Positions 30,601 through 36,854 of a DNA stretch of 64,000 nucleotides are shown here, one piece after another; position 1 is the stretch's first letter, and every line of letters starts with the position of its first letter. The position numbers were made by a program, and so were the translations under genes. The stretch is taken from NCBI GenBank assembly GCA_002633005.1, contig NMRA01000125.1, positions 319,971 to 383,970 of the forward strand, read 5' to 3'. The stretch comes from Phoronis australis (taxonomy: Eukaryota > Phoronida > Phoronidae). Below the pieces are notes generated by a model. The model was given only the letters and a program-made list of their open reading frames with translations, was not told the DNA's origin and did no database searches.

Positions 30601-33600
30601 CTTTTAGCTAGCTGTGTCACAGCTAGATATGAGATATCACGCAATGAGATTTCAGCTCACAAATAGCATAAAACTACGTCCCTGTAACAAAAATATTGCG
30701 GAATGGAGTCAGTTTTCAACACTCAGGTAAACTACCATGCCAACTAATGTTTAGGCCAGCAACCAGTCAGCTATCATCCTTAACTGGTCCTAAGACATGG
30801 TGGATACCAACTTGGAGTGTTCTGAGACAGAGCAGCATGCACCAATAGATGTCTTTAACTCAGTCTTAAACAAATATTCTCAGCAGTTCACCACTCGCTG
30901 GCTCGGCGTGATGGGAAATGAGCATGTGCCAAGGTACAGTCGTGTTATTTCAGCGGTTTCTGTTAGACACTGCGCAGAACTTGTCGAGAGTAATACTTAG
31001 CTTCACATGTTGTCGTGCATTGCAATAAGTAACAGTTGTAAATCTGAAGTGTGACTTCTGAGTGACTCATTTGAGTCAGATACATTTGGGTTAACTCGGT
31101 GCATCTCGTCACAAAATTTGGATAGAGCTGCCTTAGAGAATATCCTATTGACTTTGTTACAGGTATTAGCCAGTTTTTATGGGAATGCGGTTGACTTGAC
31201 TACATGACAATATTTTAAAAATGGCCATTTTGGCAAGATGCTGTACGAAATAAGTGGAAAATTGCCATACCAATATTTTCTCTGATAATTTCTGTTTTCT
31301 GTCAGAGTTTGGCCATCGTTGTTTTGAATGGTTTTCCAGTGTTGGTGAATGGGAGATCTACCTTCAGGAGGGATCAGCCATGATATTCTTTGGAATGGAG
31401 CGATTCATGTCGTACATTCCTCCTTCCAAACTTGTGTCGCTGAATATTCCAGGTAAAGTTTATAGACAAGAATGATGGCGATGCTTATGGATGGACCTTT
31501 TCCGTTACTGATTATGGAATATATGTTTTCAGCACCATCTGTTAGCTGGAAATGTAGATGTATGTTCTCTCACAGACTGGTTTCATTGGTTGGTTTCATT
31601 CAAGTGGGATCACTGATGTCCCACAATCCATTGCAGATATCCCACAAATCTCTAAACTTAAGAAGGTCTATGCTGTGATGAGGTGACAATGACAGTGGTC
31701 CTGATGATGATGATGACAATAATTATTGACTATTAGGATGATGTTTACTGCAACAACGATATTGGCAAATTTGTCTACTAATTAATTGATCTGTGGATGA
31801 TGTTTCATTGAATGTCACTCTTATGTTTAGGTTAAAAAAACTAATCACTTAAAAAATGCACATTGTAAACATTATAAAGTCCTGCCCATAATCACAACTT
31901 ACACTTATGTCCTTTCATTCAGAGGTTGACGAGGGGATTGAGATTGACCTGGGGGGAGTTGAAAAGCAGCAAAATGTGGGAGTCGGGTGGAGGTCAGAAA
32001 GGGTTCTGCCATTTCGAAATTATTTAAGATGTTTTATACTTCATTTGTTTTTGGTCATTTTCTCACACCTTCATTGTATTGTGGTGAATTCTGTTTCTGG
32101 CTTAATTGTAATGAAGTGAAATGTCTTTATAGATTGTGTTGCTCTGTTTTTATTCGACTTGGCTCAGACAAGCAAGAGTTTTACCCGTCAGTCAAAGGCC
32201 GATGTCCTAAAGAAGTAAGTTAAGAACATTCATTGACTTTTTTGGATATACTTCTTCTTTAATTCTTTGTAAGTTTTCTATTATTACTGAAATATTGCAG
32301 ACATGTTGCAAGATTTTTTGTTTCGCGGCATTTTACAAGGAAATGTAACATATAATAGAATATCTGGTTTGAAAATTTAAGTCCCGTGACTCCCAATTTG
32401 GTGGTGAAAAACAGTGTGGCCAATGAAGACCATATCTGTCATTAATTTATTGAAAGGGAACTGGTAGAGTGATGCCTCGACAGTTTTGGTTTCCCTGCGC
32501 AGCAGTGATCATTGCTCCACCTAGTGATCAAATAACTTCTGAAGACATGATAGCTGTTGCCAAAACTATCAGAGTATCAGTTTGACTCTAAGAAAATAAC
32601 TTATTATCTGTACGTCGAATCTATTATGTAGAGATGTTTCTACTGTTGTAGCACTGACCATATGGAGCTTGAGAAACCTGTTGAATCGGTCATGCTGTCT
32701 AGCTTGACTGGTGTGAAGACCATTGTGGCCAACCAGTGGCACTGTACGCTGGAGGAGAATGGAGACAAATTGCAGGTCCTCATGCAGGGTAAGGGCTCAC
32801 TCATGTCAAAGGTCATATTTTGATGCCTTACAGTTTGTTCTGGAACAGCATTCTTGTGGCACAAGAAATAACAGAGAGATAGCATTGCGTTTCTTGTGCT
32901 CAAAAGTGTTAGATCCCTTTGATGGCAACACTGTTTTGAAATAGTTTGTCCTTTTTTGCTATCAAATTAGTTTTTACTAGAATGGCATTTTTGTGCTAGC
33001 TGCATTTCACCATGTGTAGGTGCTAAAATATGAAAAGCATTTTAGTATCATGATGAAATTATTCTCAAATTTTTCATTTTATAGAGCGAGTGGTCACATT
33101 CAAAAGCCGCTCATCCGAGCCCATTGCACCAAACATCTGAGTCCATTTCAATTTACTAATAAACACAGATAGAACATATAGATATACAAAGATATTAAGA
33201 CTGAGCTGAGGAGCTAGAGACCTGACTCAGTGGGCTCCAATGGTATTTGAACCCACCACCTTGTGAACCCACCACCTTGTGAACCGACCACCTTGTGAAC
33301 CCACCACCTTGTGAACAGGAGTCAGACACTTAATCCACTTGGCCACGTTGTCTCTGCCAAATTTGTGTTTACCTGAATAGTTTCTGTTTTCTGTTGTCAA
33401 GAAGAACATAAAACCCTCAACATGTAAGAAATCACGACATTAATTTATAGCAGTTGGCCAACCATAAATTCGAAAAAGGGCAGAGGGAAATTCCATTCGA
33501 GTATAGGTCAGTCGCATTATCCATCAATGACCATTTCCATTTATTTTAGTACATAACACCGATGACTCCAGTTAACCTAGTTACTAAATCGCTTTTGTTT

Positions 33601-35675
33601 GTGTGACAAGATTAAGTGTGTAATTGAAGATGATGGCACAGAGATAAATGACGGAAAATGCCTTGACAGATATTGTGTCACCTTAGCTCAGATGCTGTGT
33701 CGCCCTGTCTCAGGTACTGTGTCGCCCTGGCTCAGGTACTGTGTCGCCCTGGCTCAGACACTGTGTGGCCCTGGCTCAGATACTGTGTCGCCCTGGCTCA
33801 GATACTGTGTGGCCCTGGCTCAGATACTGTGTGGCCCTGGCTCAGAATACTGTGTCGCCCTGGCTCAGATACTGTGTCGTCGTGGCTCAGATACTATGTC
33901 GCCCTGGCTCTTGTGCATTGTTTAGAACTTTACTTACCCACTCATTCATCACCAATTTGGGGTTGCTGAGATGTGATGTTTTCAAACATTGAAACTCTTT
34001 TGGTTTACTACTGAAAATTTGTTTTAAGTGACTAGCAAACAGGCAAAATGCAAGAATCAGGATCAAATTGTTCTTCTGGTATTCACAATGTTCATGGCTA
34101 CTATTTCGGCGTAGATCCAATATCGGAACAAATTATAACAGTGGAAGAGTTCAAGCCTGGGAAGCATGGCGTTGCTATTCCAGTTTTAAAAATTGTGAGA
34201 TCCGTCTGCTTTGTACAACTATTTTAGCATGTAGACCAGTGTTAGTGAGGCGTCTAGTATTTGTGTGAAAAAGAGTTAAAGGAGGGATATTGTTATGTTG
34301 TTCCCACTTTGAAGATTCTTAGATTCATTTTCATGACTTAACTGTCATAGGCAGCAATTGTTTTGATGCACGGGAATAAAAAAACAAATAGTTATAAAAA
34401 AGTGCTTTGATTTGTTTTTATTAAGACTGAAGGTTTGCAACGTACATAGTAGTCCATACAACAGTAGCCCATAAATTATTCACATTAAGCAACTCTCTCT
34501 TCACAATCTAGTTTATTTAACTGTGTATCAAAATTAGATGACAGTCTTGTCCTGGGCATACAACCTTTGACAAAATGGACCCCACCATTTTAACATTTTC
34601 AACTCCAGGCATCAGCAAGTTTCTAGATCAAGCCTAGTCCAGATATCCATTGATGATGTTTTCCTGTGCTCTTTTGTCCAATATCATGACTCACAAACTT
34701 TTTTAAGCGTTCTGGGTTTTTTTTTGTCCGTCATCACGACTTGTAGACCTATCTATCACAGGGTTCAACGAATCAAAAAAATATCAATGGGTACCAGAGA
34801 AATGAAACTTTGCACATTTAATTTCAATTTGGCTAATTTTTATTGTTTTTATTCAGGGAAAATGACCCTAACGTAGATTCTTATAAGGAACACAATTTTA
34901 GAAGCCAAGTAGTTTGAAAAATGGCCAGCTTTAGTCCATGATGTATCAGTTTATTTTATAACCCTGAAGCCATCATTAATGTAGTTTGCTCGACTACACA
35001 CTACAGGACCATAGATCAGATGCCCTGATAAACTTAGGACTCTTGACGTAACCGGTAATTGTACAATTTATTGATGGAGTACAAGTTGACTTGAAACTAA
35101 TCAAGTTTCTAATATTAATTCTTCCAGACAACTCTTGTTTGTGAGTGTGCATCATGGCATGATGGGAAATTACTAGTAATTGTACAGTGCAAACTCGCAT
35201 GATTATTTCACCAGATTCCGTAGCTGTCAAAAACATTTCCCTCAAAATTCTTGTAACATTTACAGGTATTTTTCAGTGTCACAGAGTGCAATGTATTGAA
35301 TTTAGTGTGCATTGGGGGCGAGTACCTAATCTTAGAGATATGAGAAAAACAGCATTTTATGGTGATTTGCTTCTAGATTTGTTGGAGAGTGGAAAGACAA
35401 CTGGCCAAGGAGTACGTCTGCTGTTCACTCCATACAGGAGAAAAACTGAAGCAGACGAACAGATAGAGAATGAGGAACAGGAAGGGCAGGCCAAACAAGA
35501 AGGACAAACCAAACAGGAAGTGTTGCAGGACAGCGTTACCGAGGAAACAAGTGAACCGTTACCAAGTGAACAAGTCGAGGAAGAGGAACAGATTGATCCA
35601 GCCAGTGAGCGCCGTATGTCTTGGTTTAACACTGTCTGCTATGGCCTTCCGAATATAGTTGTTGTGCAAATGTAA
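499..35675 (+). CDS. CFAP46: CFAP46 (FAP46/TTC40), C-terminal 33 exons, 5' part outside window
   Basis: Seen: 33 exons (listed separately) with AG acceptors and GT donors whose phases chain without conflict to a TAA stop, totalling 4542 coding bases and 1513 residues (residue 1 = the Q codon at 499). The order is an N-terminal helical block (LEFGQWLF, EDALDQVEWAVDILL), Lys/Gly-rich linkers (residues 50-90 and 200-230), TPR-like helical pairs (about 410-520), a charged coiled-coil-like stretch (353-408, 690-705), a conserved block with SRDFSLQML (about 1175-1195) and a C-terminal CHAT/separase-like region (about 1240-1430), then an acidic Glu/Gln tail ending in YGLPNIVVV. Known: FAP46 is a component of the C1d projection of the ciliary central-pair apparatus in Chlamydomonas, with FAP54, FAP74 and FAP221; human CFAP46 is about 2.7 kb of codons, so roughly 45% is upstream. 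The family call rests on recognition of conserved blocks, not on a search. Introns hold only the repeats listed elsewhere and no other gene that I can see. Confidence 0.85.
2981..3019 (+). CDS. CFAP46: CFAP46 exon b (residues 50-62), 39 bp
   Basis: A 39-bp exon between TTCTCTTTAG and GTATAG, phase 1 in and out. It encodes a basic Ser/Arg stretch (RSRQRSSSAKGKG), an unstructured linker. It is too short to be found by open-frame length and is placed by phase continuity with its neighbours. Confidence 0.75.
4139..4315 (+). CDS. CFAP46: CFAP46 exon c (residues 63-121)
   Basis: Follows CTGTATTAG and ends before GTGCTT. It encodes a Lys/Gly-rich start (KAKKGKGKRVK), a Ser/Ala/Glu linker and then the ordered DYIPVNKEAII. 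Phase 1 in and out. The donor GTGCTT is weak but phase-consistent. Confidence 0.82.
4640..4809 (+). CDS. CFAP46: CFAP46 exon d (residues 122-178)
   Basis: Starts after TTGCTGAAG and ends at donor GTGGGT in phase 0. It encodes a helical segment with DLSDARQLDNL and HASYLLAAYGYVIRLW, typical of TPR-like helix pairs. Confidence 0.88.
5388..5504 (+). CDS. CFAP46: CFAP46 exon e (residues 179-217)
   Basis: Between TTGTTGCAG and GTAGGG, phase 0 on both sides. It encodes an Ala/Glu helix and then a Lys-rich run (KGSAKGKGKKTEEK) that continues into the next exon. Confidence 0.88.
6263..6421 (+). CDS. CFAP46: CFAP46 exon f (residues 218-270)
   Basis: Between TTTTTCTAG and GTAAGT, phase 0. The basic start (PVKEKPKRKG) is followed by the ordered block FIPTTIEEWAVYDAPDELL, a recognisable CFAP46 segment. 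Confidence 0.9.
6878..7037. repeat. local degenerate tandem repeat, about 68-bp unit x 2.3
   Basis: Two adjacent units (6878-6946 and 6947-7013) share CAGAGTTTT, CTCCTAG, AAACTGCCT and CTACCCG in the same order; a partial third runs to 7037. The repeat lies in the CFAP46 intron between 6422 and 7500 and has no coding role that I can see. Confidence 0.7.
7501..7649 (+). CDS. CFAP46: CFAP46 exon g (residues 271-319)
   Basis: Between TTCATTGCAG and GTAGGC; two bases are carried over. It encodes LHYFGVLVDELVKLGYNHLA and the following helix, a TPR-like pair. Confidence 0.9.
8137..8235 (+). CDS. CFAP46: CFAP46 exon h (residues 320-352)
   Basis: Between GATTACAG and GTAATT, 99 bp, phase 2 on both sides. 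It encodes a helix with CLQLNLASG. It has no long open frame of its own on the + strand and was placed by splice sites and phase. Confidence 0.85.
8715..8881 (+). CDS. CFAP46: CFAP46 exon i (residues 353-408), coiled-coil-like
   Basis: Between ATCATTGCAG and GTAAGT. It encodes a long charged helix (EEQRIKATLKRLEAEGEDK, EKLRKEQEEN), a probable short coiled coil. Confidence 0.9.
9464..9585 (+). CDS. CFAP46: CFAP46 exon j (residues 409-449), TPR-like
   Basis: Between TCTTACAG and GTAACT. It encodes WTEAAEIAIRQGYYQPAREM and LNEALLSA, a TPR-like helix pair with the usual small-residue packing pattern. Placed by splice sites and phase. Confidence 0.88.
9966..10073 (+). CDS. CFAP46: CFAP46 exon k (residues 450-485), TPR-like
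   Basis: Between TTGTTCAG and GTAAGT, phase 0. ADILYNFAQLSFSEAQFGQA followed by LCQEA is a canonical TPR-like repeat. Confidence 0.88.
10413..10511 (+). CDS. CFAP46: CFAP46 exon l (residues 486-518)
   Basis: Between TCTCACTAG and GTAAAT, phase 0. It encodes the helical segment EMFWYKTTDLSIEAML, continuing the TPR-like array. Confidence 0.87.
11432..11538 (+). CDS. CFAP46: CFAP46 exon m (residues 519-553)
   Basis: Between CCTATTCAG and GTAAGT; two bases are carried over. It encodes GMIVDALNSFGEVADERL. Confidence 0.88.
12360..12450 (+). CDS. CFAP46: CFAP46 exon n (residues 554-584)
   Basis: Between TTCTTTCAG and GTACGT. It encodes LGSVQAKITFTTQKN and VIRALKSACD, returning to phase 0. Confidence 0.87.
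13582..13725 (+). CDS. CFAP46: CFAP46 exon o (residues 585-632)
   Basis: Between TTCCTTTCAG and GTCTGC, phase 0. It encodes a long helix, SELLKDLKYYRDYLFVKKEQ, then HAHFMM. The donor GTCTGC is non-consensus after GT but matches the style of the next exon's donor. Confidence 0.85.
13840..13893. repeat. 25-bp direct tandem duplication
   Basis: AAACTGGCCTCATCATGG plus seven bases is present twice head to tail in the intron after exon o, with the first bases of a third unit. Confidence 0.8.
13976..14056 (+). CDS. CFAP46: CFAP46 exon p (residues 633-659)
   Basis: Between TTGTTGTAG and GTCTGT, 81 bp, phase 0. It encodes ALEILDEATSVAEKTTYCIQ. Too short for open-frame detection; placed by splice sites and phase. 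Confidence 0.85.
14373..14519 (+). CDS. CFAP46: CFAP46 exon q (residues 660-708)
   Basis: Between CTCTTCCAG and GTTAGA, phase 0. It encodes REAAELELTRADLMNDILQ and an EEERQEQLENRRK coiled-coil-like end. Confidence 0.88.
15713..15831 (+). CDS. CFAP46: CFAP46 exon r (residues 709-747)
   Basis: Between ATTTTACAG and GTAAGG; two bases are carried over. It encodes EITEDMPEYSDVEKKWM and a hydrophobic helix. Confidence 0.87.
16651..16729 (+). CDS. CFAP46: CFAP46 exon s (residues 748-774)
   Basis: Between TTGTTTCAG and GTAATT, 79 bp. It encodes LIADQALSTMTKTHSMVLA and restores phase 0. Confidence 0.82.
17240..17326 (+). CDS. CFAP46: CFAP46 exon t (residues 775-803)
   Basis: Between AATTTTCAG and GTAAGA, phase 0, 87 bp. 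It encodes SLFNMGRCLRLLS and DPPSLWNVDDM. Confidence 0.84.
18525..18656 (+). CDS. CFAP46: CFAP46 exon u (residues 804-847)
   Basis: Between TTTATTAG and GTAGGT, phase 0. It encodes IIKLEESIIQEE followed by a Glu-rich and basic segment. Confidence 0.85.
19082..19261 (+). CDS. CFAP46: CFAP46 exon v (residues 848-907)
   Basis: Between CCCTGCTAG and GTAAGT, 180 bp, phase 0. It encodes AVHYLSQANECLVQAINLSL and a second helix, EIASRACQEVLECCGQY. Confidence 0.88.
19929..20111 (+). CDS. CFAP46: CFAP46 exon w (residues 908-968)
   Basis: Between GCCTTACAG and GTATGG, 183 bp, phase 0. It encodes SCLSGQYLQNLLERS, HQRGIFMSTN and KTIASKLENDW. Confidence 0.88.
20487..20667 (+). CDS. CFAP46: CFAP46 exon x (residues 969-1028)
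   Basis: Between ATGCCACAG and GTAGGT; one base is carried over. It encodes FNLVILQHSPDKEYLYGAIL, a beta-strand-rich segment conserved in the family, then a Lys/Ala linker. Confidence 0.9.
20911..21133. repeat. degenerate tandem repeat, about 90-bp unit x 2.5
   Basis: Units begin at 20911, 21004 and 21092 and share CTGTCTTA, AAACTAATG and TGTACACTAA. The repeat lies in the 3.6-kb intron between exons x and y. Confidence 0.75.
21134..21184 (+). other. possible 51-bp cassette exon in CFAP46 intron
   Basis: Preceded by TTATTTCAAAG and followed by GTAAGA; 51 bp, phase 1 in and out, so inclusion would keep the frame and add 17 residues. The residues (about AFLARFWGKYFKLF) look unlike the surrounding linker and the acceptor tract is poor, so this may be chance. 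Confidence 0.15.
22161..22196 (+). other. possible 36-bp microexon in CFAP46 intron
   Basis: Preceded by GCATGTTTTCAG and followed by GTATGT; 36 bp, phase 1 in and out, so inclusion would keep the frame and add 12 residues (KYSMAQNPKCTQ). It lies in the longest intron, within a linker region that tolerates length changes. No transcript evidence is available here. Confidence 0.3.
24257..24450 (+). CDS. CFAP46: CFAP46 exon y (residues 1029-1093)
   Basis: Between TTTTTGCAG and GTTGGT, 194 bp. It encodes SKAKVVRIKTDARTIDSL and a long charged helix ending in EMKEERPE. Confidence 0.88.
25810..25931 (+). CDS. CFAP46: CFAP46 exon z (residues 1094-1133)
   Basis: After TCATTGAAG and before GTAAAA; two bases are carried over. 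It encodes an acidic stretch and then FVSLVEELEAYLAPI and GLDLLF. Confidence 0.87.
26441..26750 (+). CDS. CFAP46: CFAP46 exon aa (residues 1134-1237)
   Basis: Largest exon, between TATCATTCAG and GTGAGT. It encodes VILMADPMLMELPLEAMSSL and then ENIVSLSRDFSLQMLYHR, which I recognise as the strongest conserved block of CFAP46, followed by a Lys-rich linker. The pattern (leucine-rich strand with LPLEAL-like end, then SRDFSL) resembles the start of a CHAT/separase fold. Confidence 0.92.
27002..28287. mobile_element. non-autonomous TIR element with TA flanks, about 1.29 kb
   Basis: Left end CCGTATTCGCAGTAATAACC and right end (reverse complement) CCCTATTCGCCATAATAACC match at 17 of 20 positions, and the similarity continues into CGCCC. 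Both ends are flanked by TA, consistent with a TA target duplication. No transposase frame is visible, so it would be non-autonomous. It sits in the CFAP46 intron between exons aa and ab. The right half is repeated with the N-joined duplication (second right end at 29451). Confidence 0.72.
27723..28885 (+). repeat. first copy of N-joined 1163-bp duplication containing an exon
   Basis: Near-identical to 28887-30049 at an offset of 1164 bases, with scattered single-base differences of the order of 1%. The copies abut at a single N. The unit includes the right half of the TIR element and exon ab. Confidence 0.9.
28521..28581 (+). CDS. CFAP46: CFAP46 exon ab (residues 1238-1257), first copy
   Basis: Between ATTTTTTTAG and GTATCC, 61 bp. 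It encodes IPLDRTPPPGAMPIDTNNF and carries one base (T), which joins AC of the next exon to make Tyr. An identical copy lies at 29685; because 61 is not a multiple of three, only one of the two can be used. Confidence 0.88.
28886..28886. other. single-N assembly join
   Basis: One N separates the two copies of the 1163-bp duplication; probably a contig join recorded as a minimal gap. Confidence 0.8.
28887..30049 (+). repeat. second copy of N-joined 1163-bp duplication
   Basis: See the first copy. It begins directly after the N and ends where unique sequence (TTTTTGGCAAATTAAAC) resumes. Confidence 0.9.
29685..29745 (+). CDS. CFAP46: CFAP46 exon ab, second copy (probably redundant)
   Basis: Same 61-bp exon, acceptor and donor as at 28521. 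Joining both copies would shift the frame by one base and break the downstream protein. The copy is therefore an assembly redundancy, an alternative exon, or the copy used in place of the first. Confidence 0.5.
30795..30933 (+). CDS. CFAP46: CFAP46 exon ac (residues 1258-1303)
   Basis: After GGTCCTAAG and before GTACAG; two bases are carried over. It encodes YMVDTNLECSETEQHAP, VLNKYSQQFTTRWLGVMG and NEHVP, matching the family's conserved WxG-x-G-S-x-x-x-P step. Confidence 0.85.
31340..31452 (+). CDS. CFAP46: CFAP46 exon ad (residues 1304-1341)
   Basis: The acceptor is the CAG at 31337-31339, not the earlier CTGTCAG at 31305, because only this choice keeps phase and yields NEHVPSVGEWEIYL. It then encodes GSAMIFFGMERFMSYI, the position of the His-containing strand in CHAT peptidases, here without His. 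The donor is GTAAAG. Confidence 0.85.
32133..32214 (+). CDS. CFAP46: CFAP46 exon ae (residues 1342-1368)
   Basis: Between TCTTTATAG and GTAAGT, 82 bp. It encodes DCVALFLFDLAQTSKSF, aligned by me with the Cys-bearing strand of CHAT peptidases, but with FDLAQ where a catalytic Cys would stand. Confidence 0.85.
32652..32788 (+). CDS. CFAP46: CFAP46 exon af (residues 1369-1414)
   Basis: Between CTGTTGTAG and GTAAGG; one base is carried over. It encodes VMLSSLTGVKTIVANQWHC, the CHAT-like step in which a Leu-rich helix leads into the strand V-x-A-x-x-W, then EENGDKLQVLM. Confidence 0.88.
33217..33358 (-). repeat. tRNA-derived SINE with amplified B-box segment
   Basis: Read on the - strand from 33358, it has a tRNA-like head with a pol III A box (TGGCCAAGTGG, 33335-33345) and a B box (GGTTCAAATACC, 33242-33253). 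Between them a 16-bp unit (GGTTCACAAGGTGGTG) is repeated about four times (33249-33316), which lengthens the A-B spacing. The tail beyond 33217 is not delimited. It lies in the intron between exons af and ag, antisense to CFAP46. Confidence 0.7.
33668..33910. repeat. 22-bp minisatellite, 11 units
   Basis: Units of the form AGATACTGTGTCGCCCTGGC plus TC, with decaying units at the left edge and one 23-bp unit. It lies in the CFAP46 intron. As 22 is not a multiple of three, all three + frames stay open with a 22-residue period; these frames are not genes. Confidence 0.95.
35377..35675 (+). CDS. CFAP46: CFAP46 terminal exon ag (residues 1415-1513 with stop at 35673)
   Basis: After TTGCTTCTAG. 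It encodes LLESGKTTGQGVRLLFTPY, a Glu/Gln-rich acidic tail (about 1435-1490), and ends SWFNTVCYGLPNIVVVQM followed by TAA. The YGLPN-V-V ending is characteristic of the family's C-terminus as I know it. Confidence 0.92.
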
Positions 35676-36050
35676 AGAAGAGGCTGAATTCTTCCTAAAA
35701 AGGAAATTAGAGAGTGATTGTGAAATAACTTTTTGTTTTTGTTTTCATGTTCATTTGGTTTGTTTTCAAGTCATGTGTACCCGTTTGTTTCAAGAAGGCA
35801 ACTGTTTGGAATTCACGGACGAAGATGTGATATTTTTGTCAAAGGTTTTTTGATAATCGGTCAGTTGCTGTTGTTTGTGATGATGTGTGCTGGTTATTTT
35901 ACCCTTCAACATATTTTTGAAATAAAATATGATAATTCTATATCATTCCACCAATGGTTTCCATGTTTGATATTTACAAGTTTCTGTTGTGACATTGTTC
36001 TGGATATTGTCAAAACCTGCTTATAAGTCAATAAAGTATAGCAATATTCT
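35676..36050 (+). other. CFAP46: CFAP46 3' UTR
   Basis: Non-coding sequence after the stop, up to just past the AATAAA at 36030. The end is inferred from the usual 10-25 base spacing to the cleavage site. Confidence 0.6.
36030..36035 (+). promoter_or_regulatory. polyadenylation signal AATAAA (CFAP46)
   Basis: AATAAA about 355 bases after the stop codon. An AATAAA-like AAATAAAA also occurs near 35920; either may be used. Confidence 0.6.
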
Positions 36051-36854
36051 GCTGGCTCATCTGTGTTTTCAATTCTAGCATTCAAGATGAAGACAGTACA
36101 GCTCGCTTCTGAGAGTTGGTGCTCTTCTGCCCTTGTAATTTCAATTATTTATGGTGTCCTCTGAAATAATTCATGACACTTAACACTTAAACCTGACAAA
36201 TCTGCCTTCCATCACGAAAATTAAGTTTTCATTTAAACCACTAACCATGCTGAAATTGGTCTCAAAAATTTCTTTGGTCAAAATAAATATAACTAAGTTC
36301 CAGGCTTGGGATGAAGTGCCAGACTGGTTACGGCTCGACACAAGTTGTTATGGCTGCTTGGGCTTGAGTTTAAACCAACTGTCAGTTTTTGTGAGAGCAG
36401 AAATCACTTCTCTGAGTAAAGAACAAGTGCTGAAACCAGTTTTAATTGTGACATACCGCGCCAGATGCTAGTGATGTTCAAAGCAAGTTATTTGCACCTT
36501 ATGTCATTATCTACCGTACATTAGATCTTTGGCATCAGAAAGCTGTGAGTAATGGGTATAAATCAGAAGTTAGATTCTTCAACTGAACGTTGGTTTATTT
36601 TGAATTTAGTATACAACATAGAATACGACTGCGTGCAAAAATTAGTAACTGAAAACTTTTTTGCGTTCTACCCAATTTCATGAAATGGCCGGTGATATCG
36701 CCTTGCGAGTATGATCATGTTTTTCGTCCTTATCCTTTGGTCCCCCTTTCCCTTTTGTGTGTCTTTCTGTATGATCAGATTTTTAAATCTTTTGTTAACC
36801 TTATTTAGCGTAACCTCAGTTAAGGGATGCCTCCGAAACCGTGTATAACCCCAA
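36051..36854. other. intergenic, nothing recognised
   Basis: No exon-like or repeat structure is seen between the CFAP46 polyadenylation region and the LINE. A 74-codon frame at 36247-36471 has no recognisable content. Confidence 0.5.

Noticed and set aside
31306-31339. Earlier acceptor CTGTCAG for CFAP46 exon ad
   Set aside because: Using it puts a stop in frame after the phase carried from exon ac; the CAG at 31337-31339 keeps the frame and the conserved VPSVGEW reading.
31919-32000. Possible extra CFAP46 exon after TTTCATTCAG with an acidic EVDEGIEIDLGG-like reading
   Set aside because: No donor gives a phase compatible with exons ad and ae, which already join cleanly.
33599-33992. Three overlapping open frames of 83-108 codons
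   Set aside because: They are readings of the 22-bp minisatellite in a CFAP46 intron.
36247-36471. 74-codon frame after the CFAP46 3' UTR
   Set aside because: No recognisable motif, and it lies between the gene end and a dead LINE.
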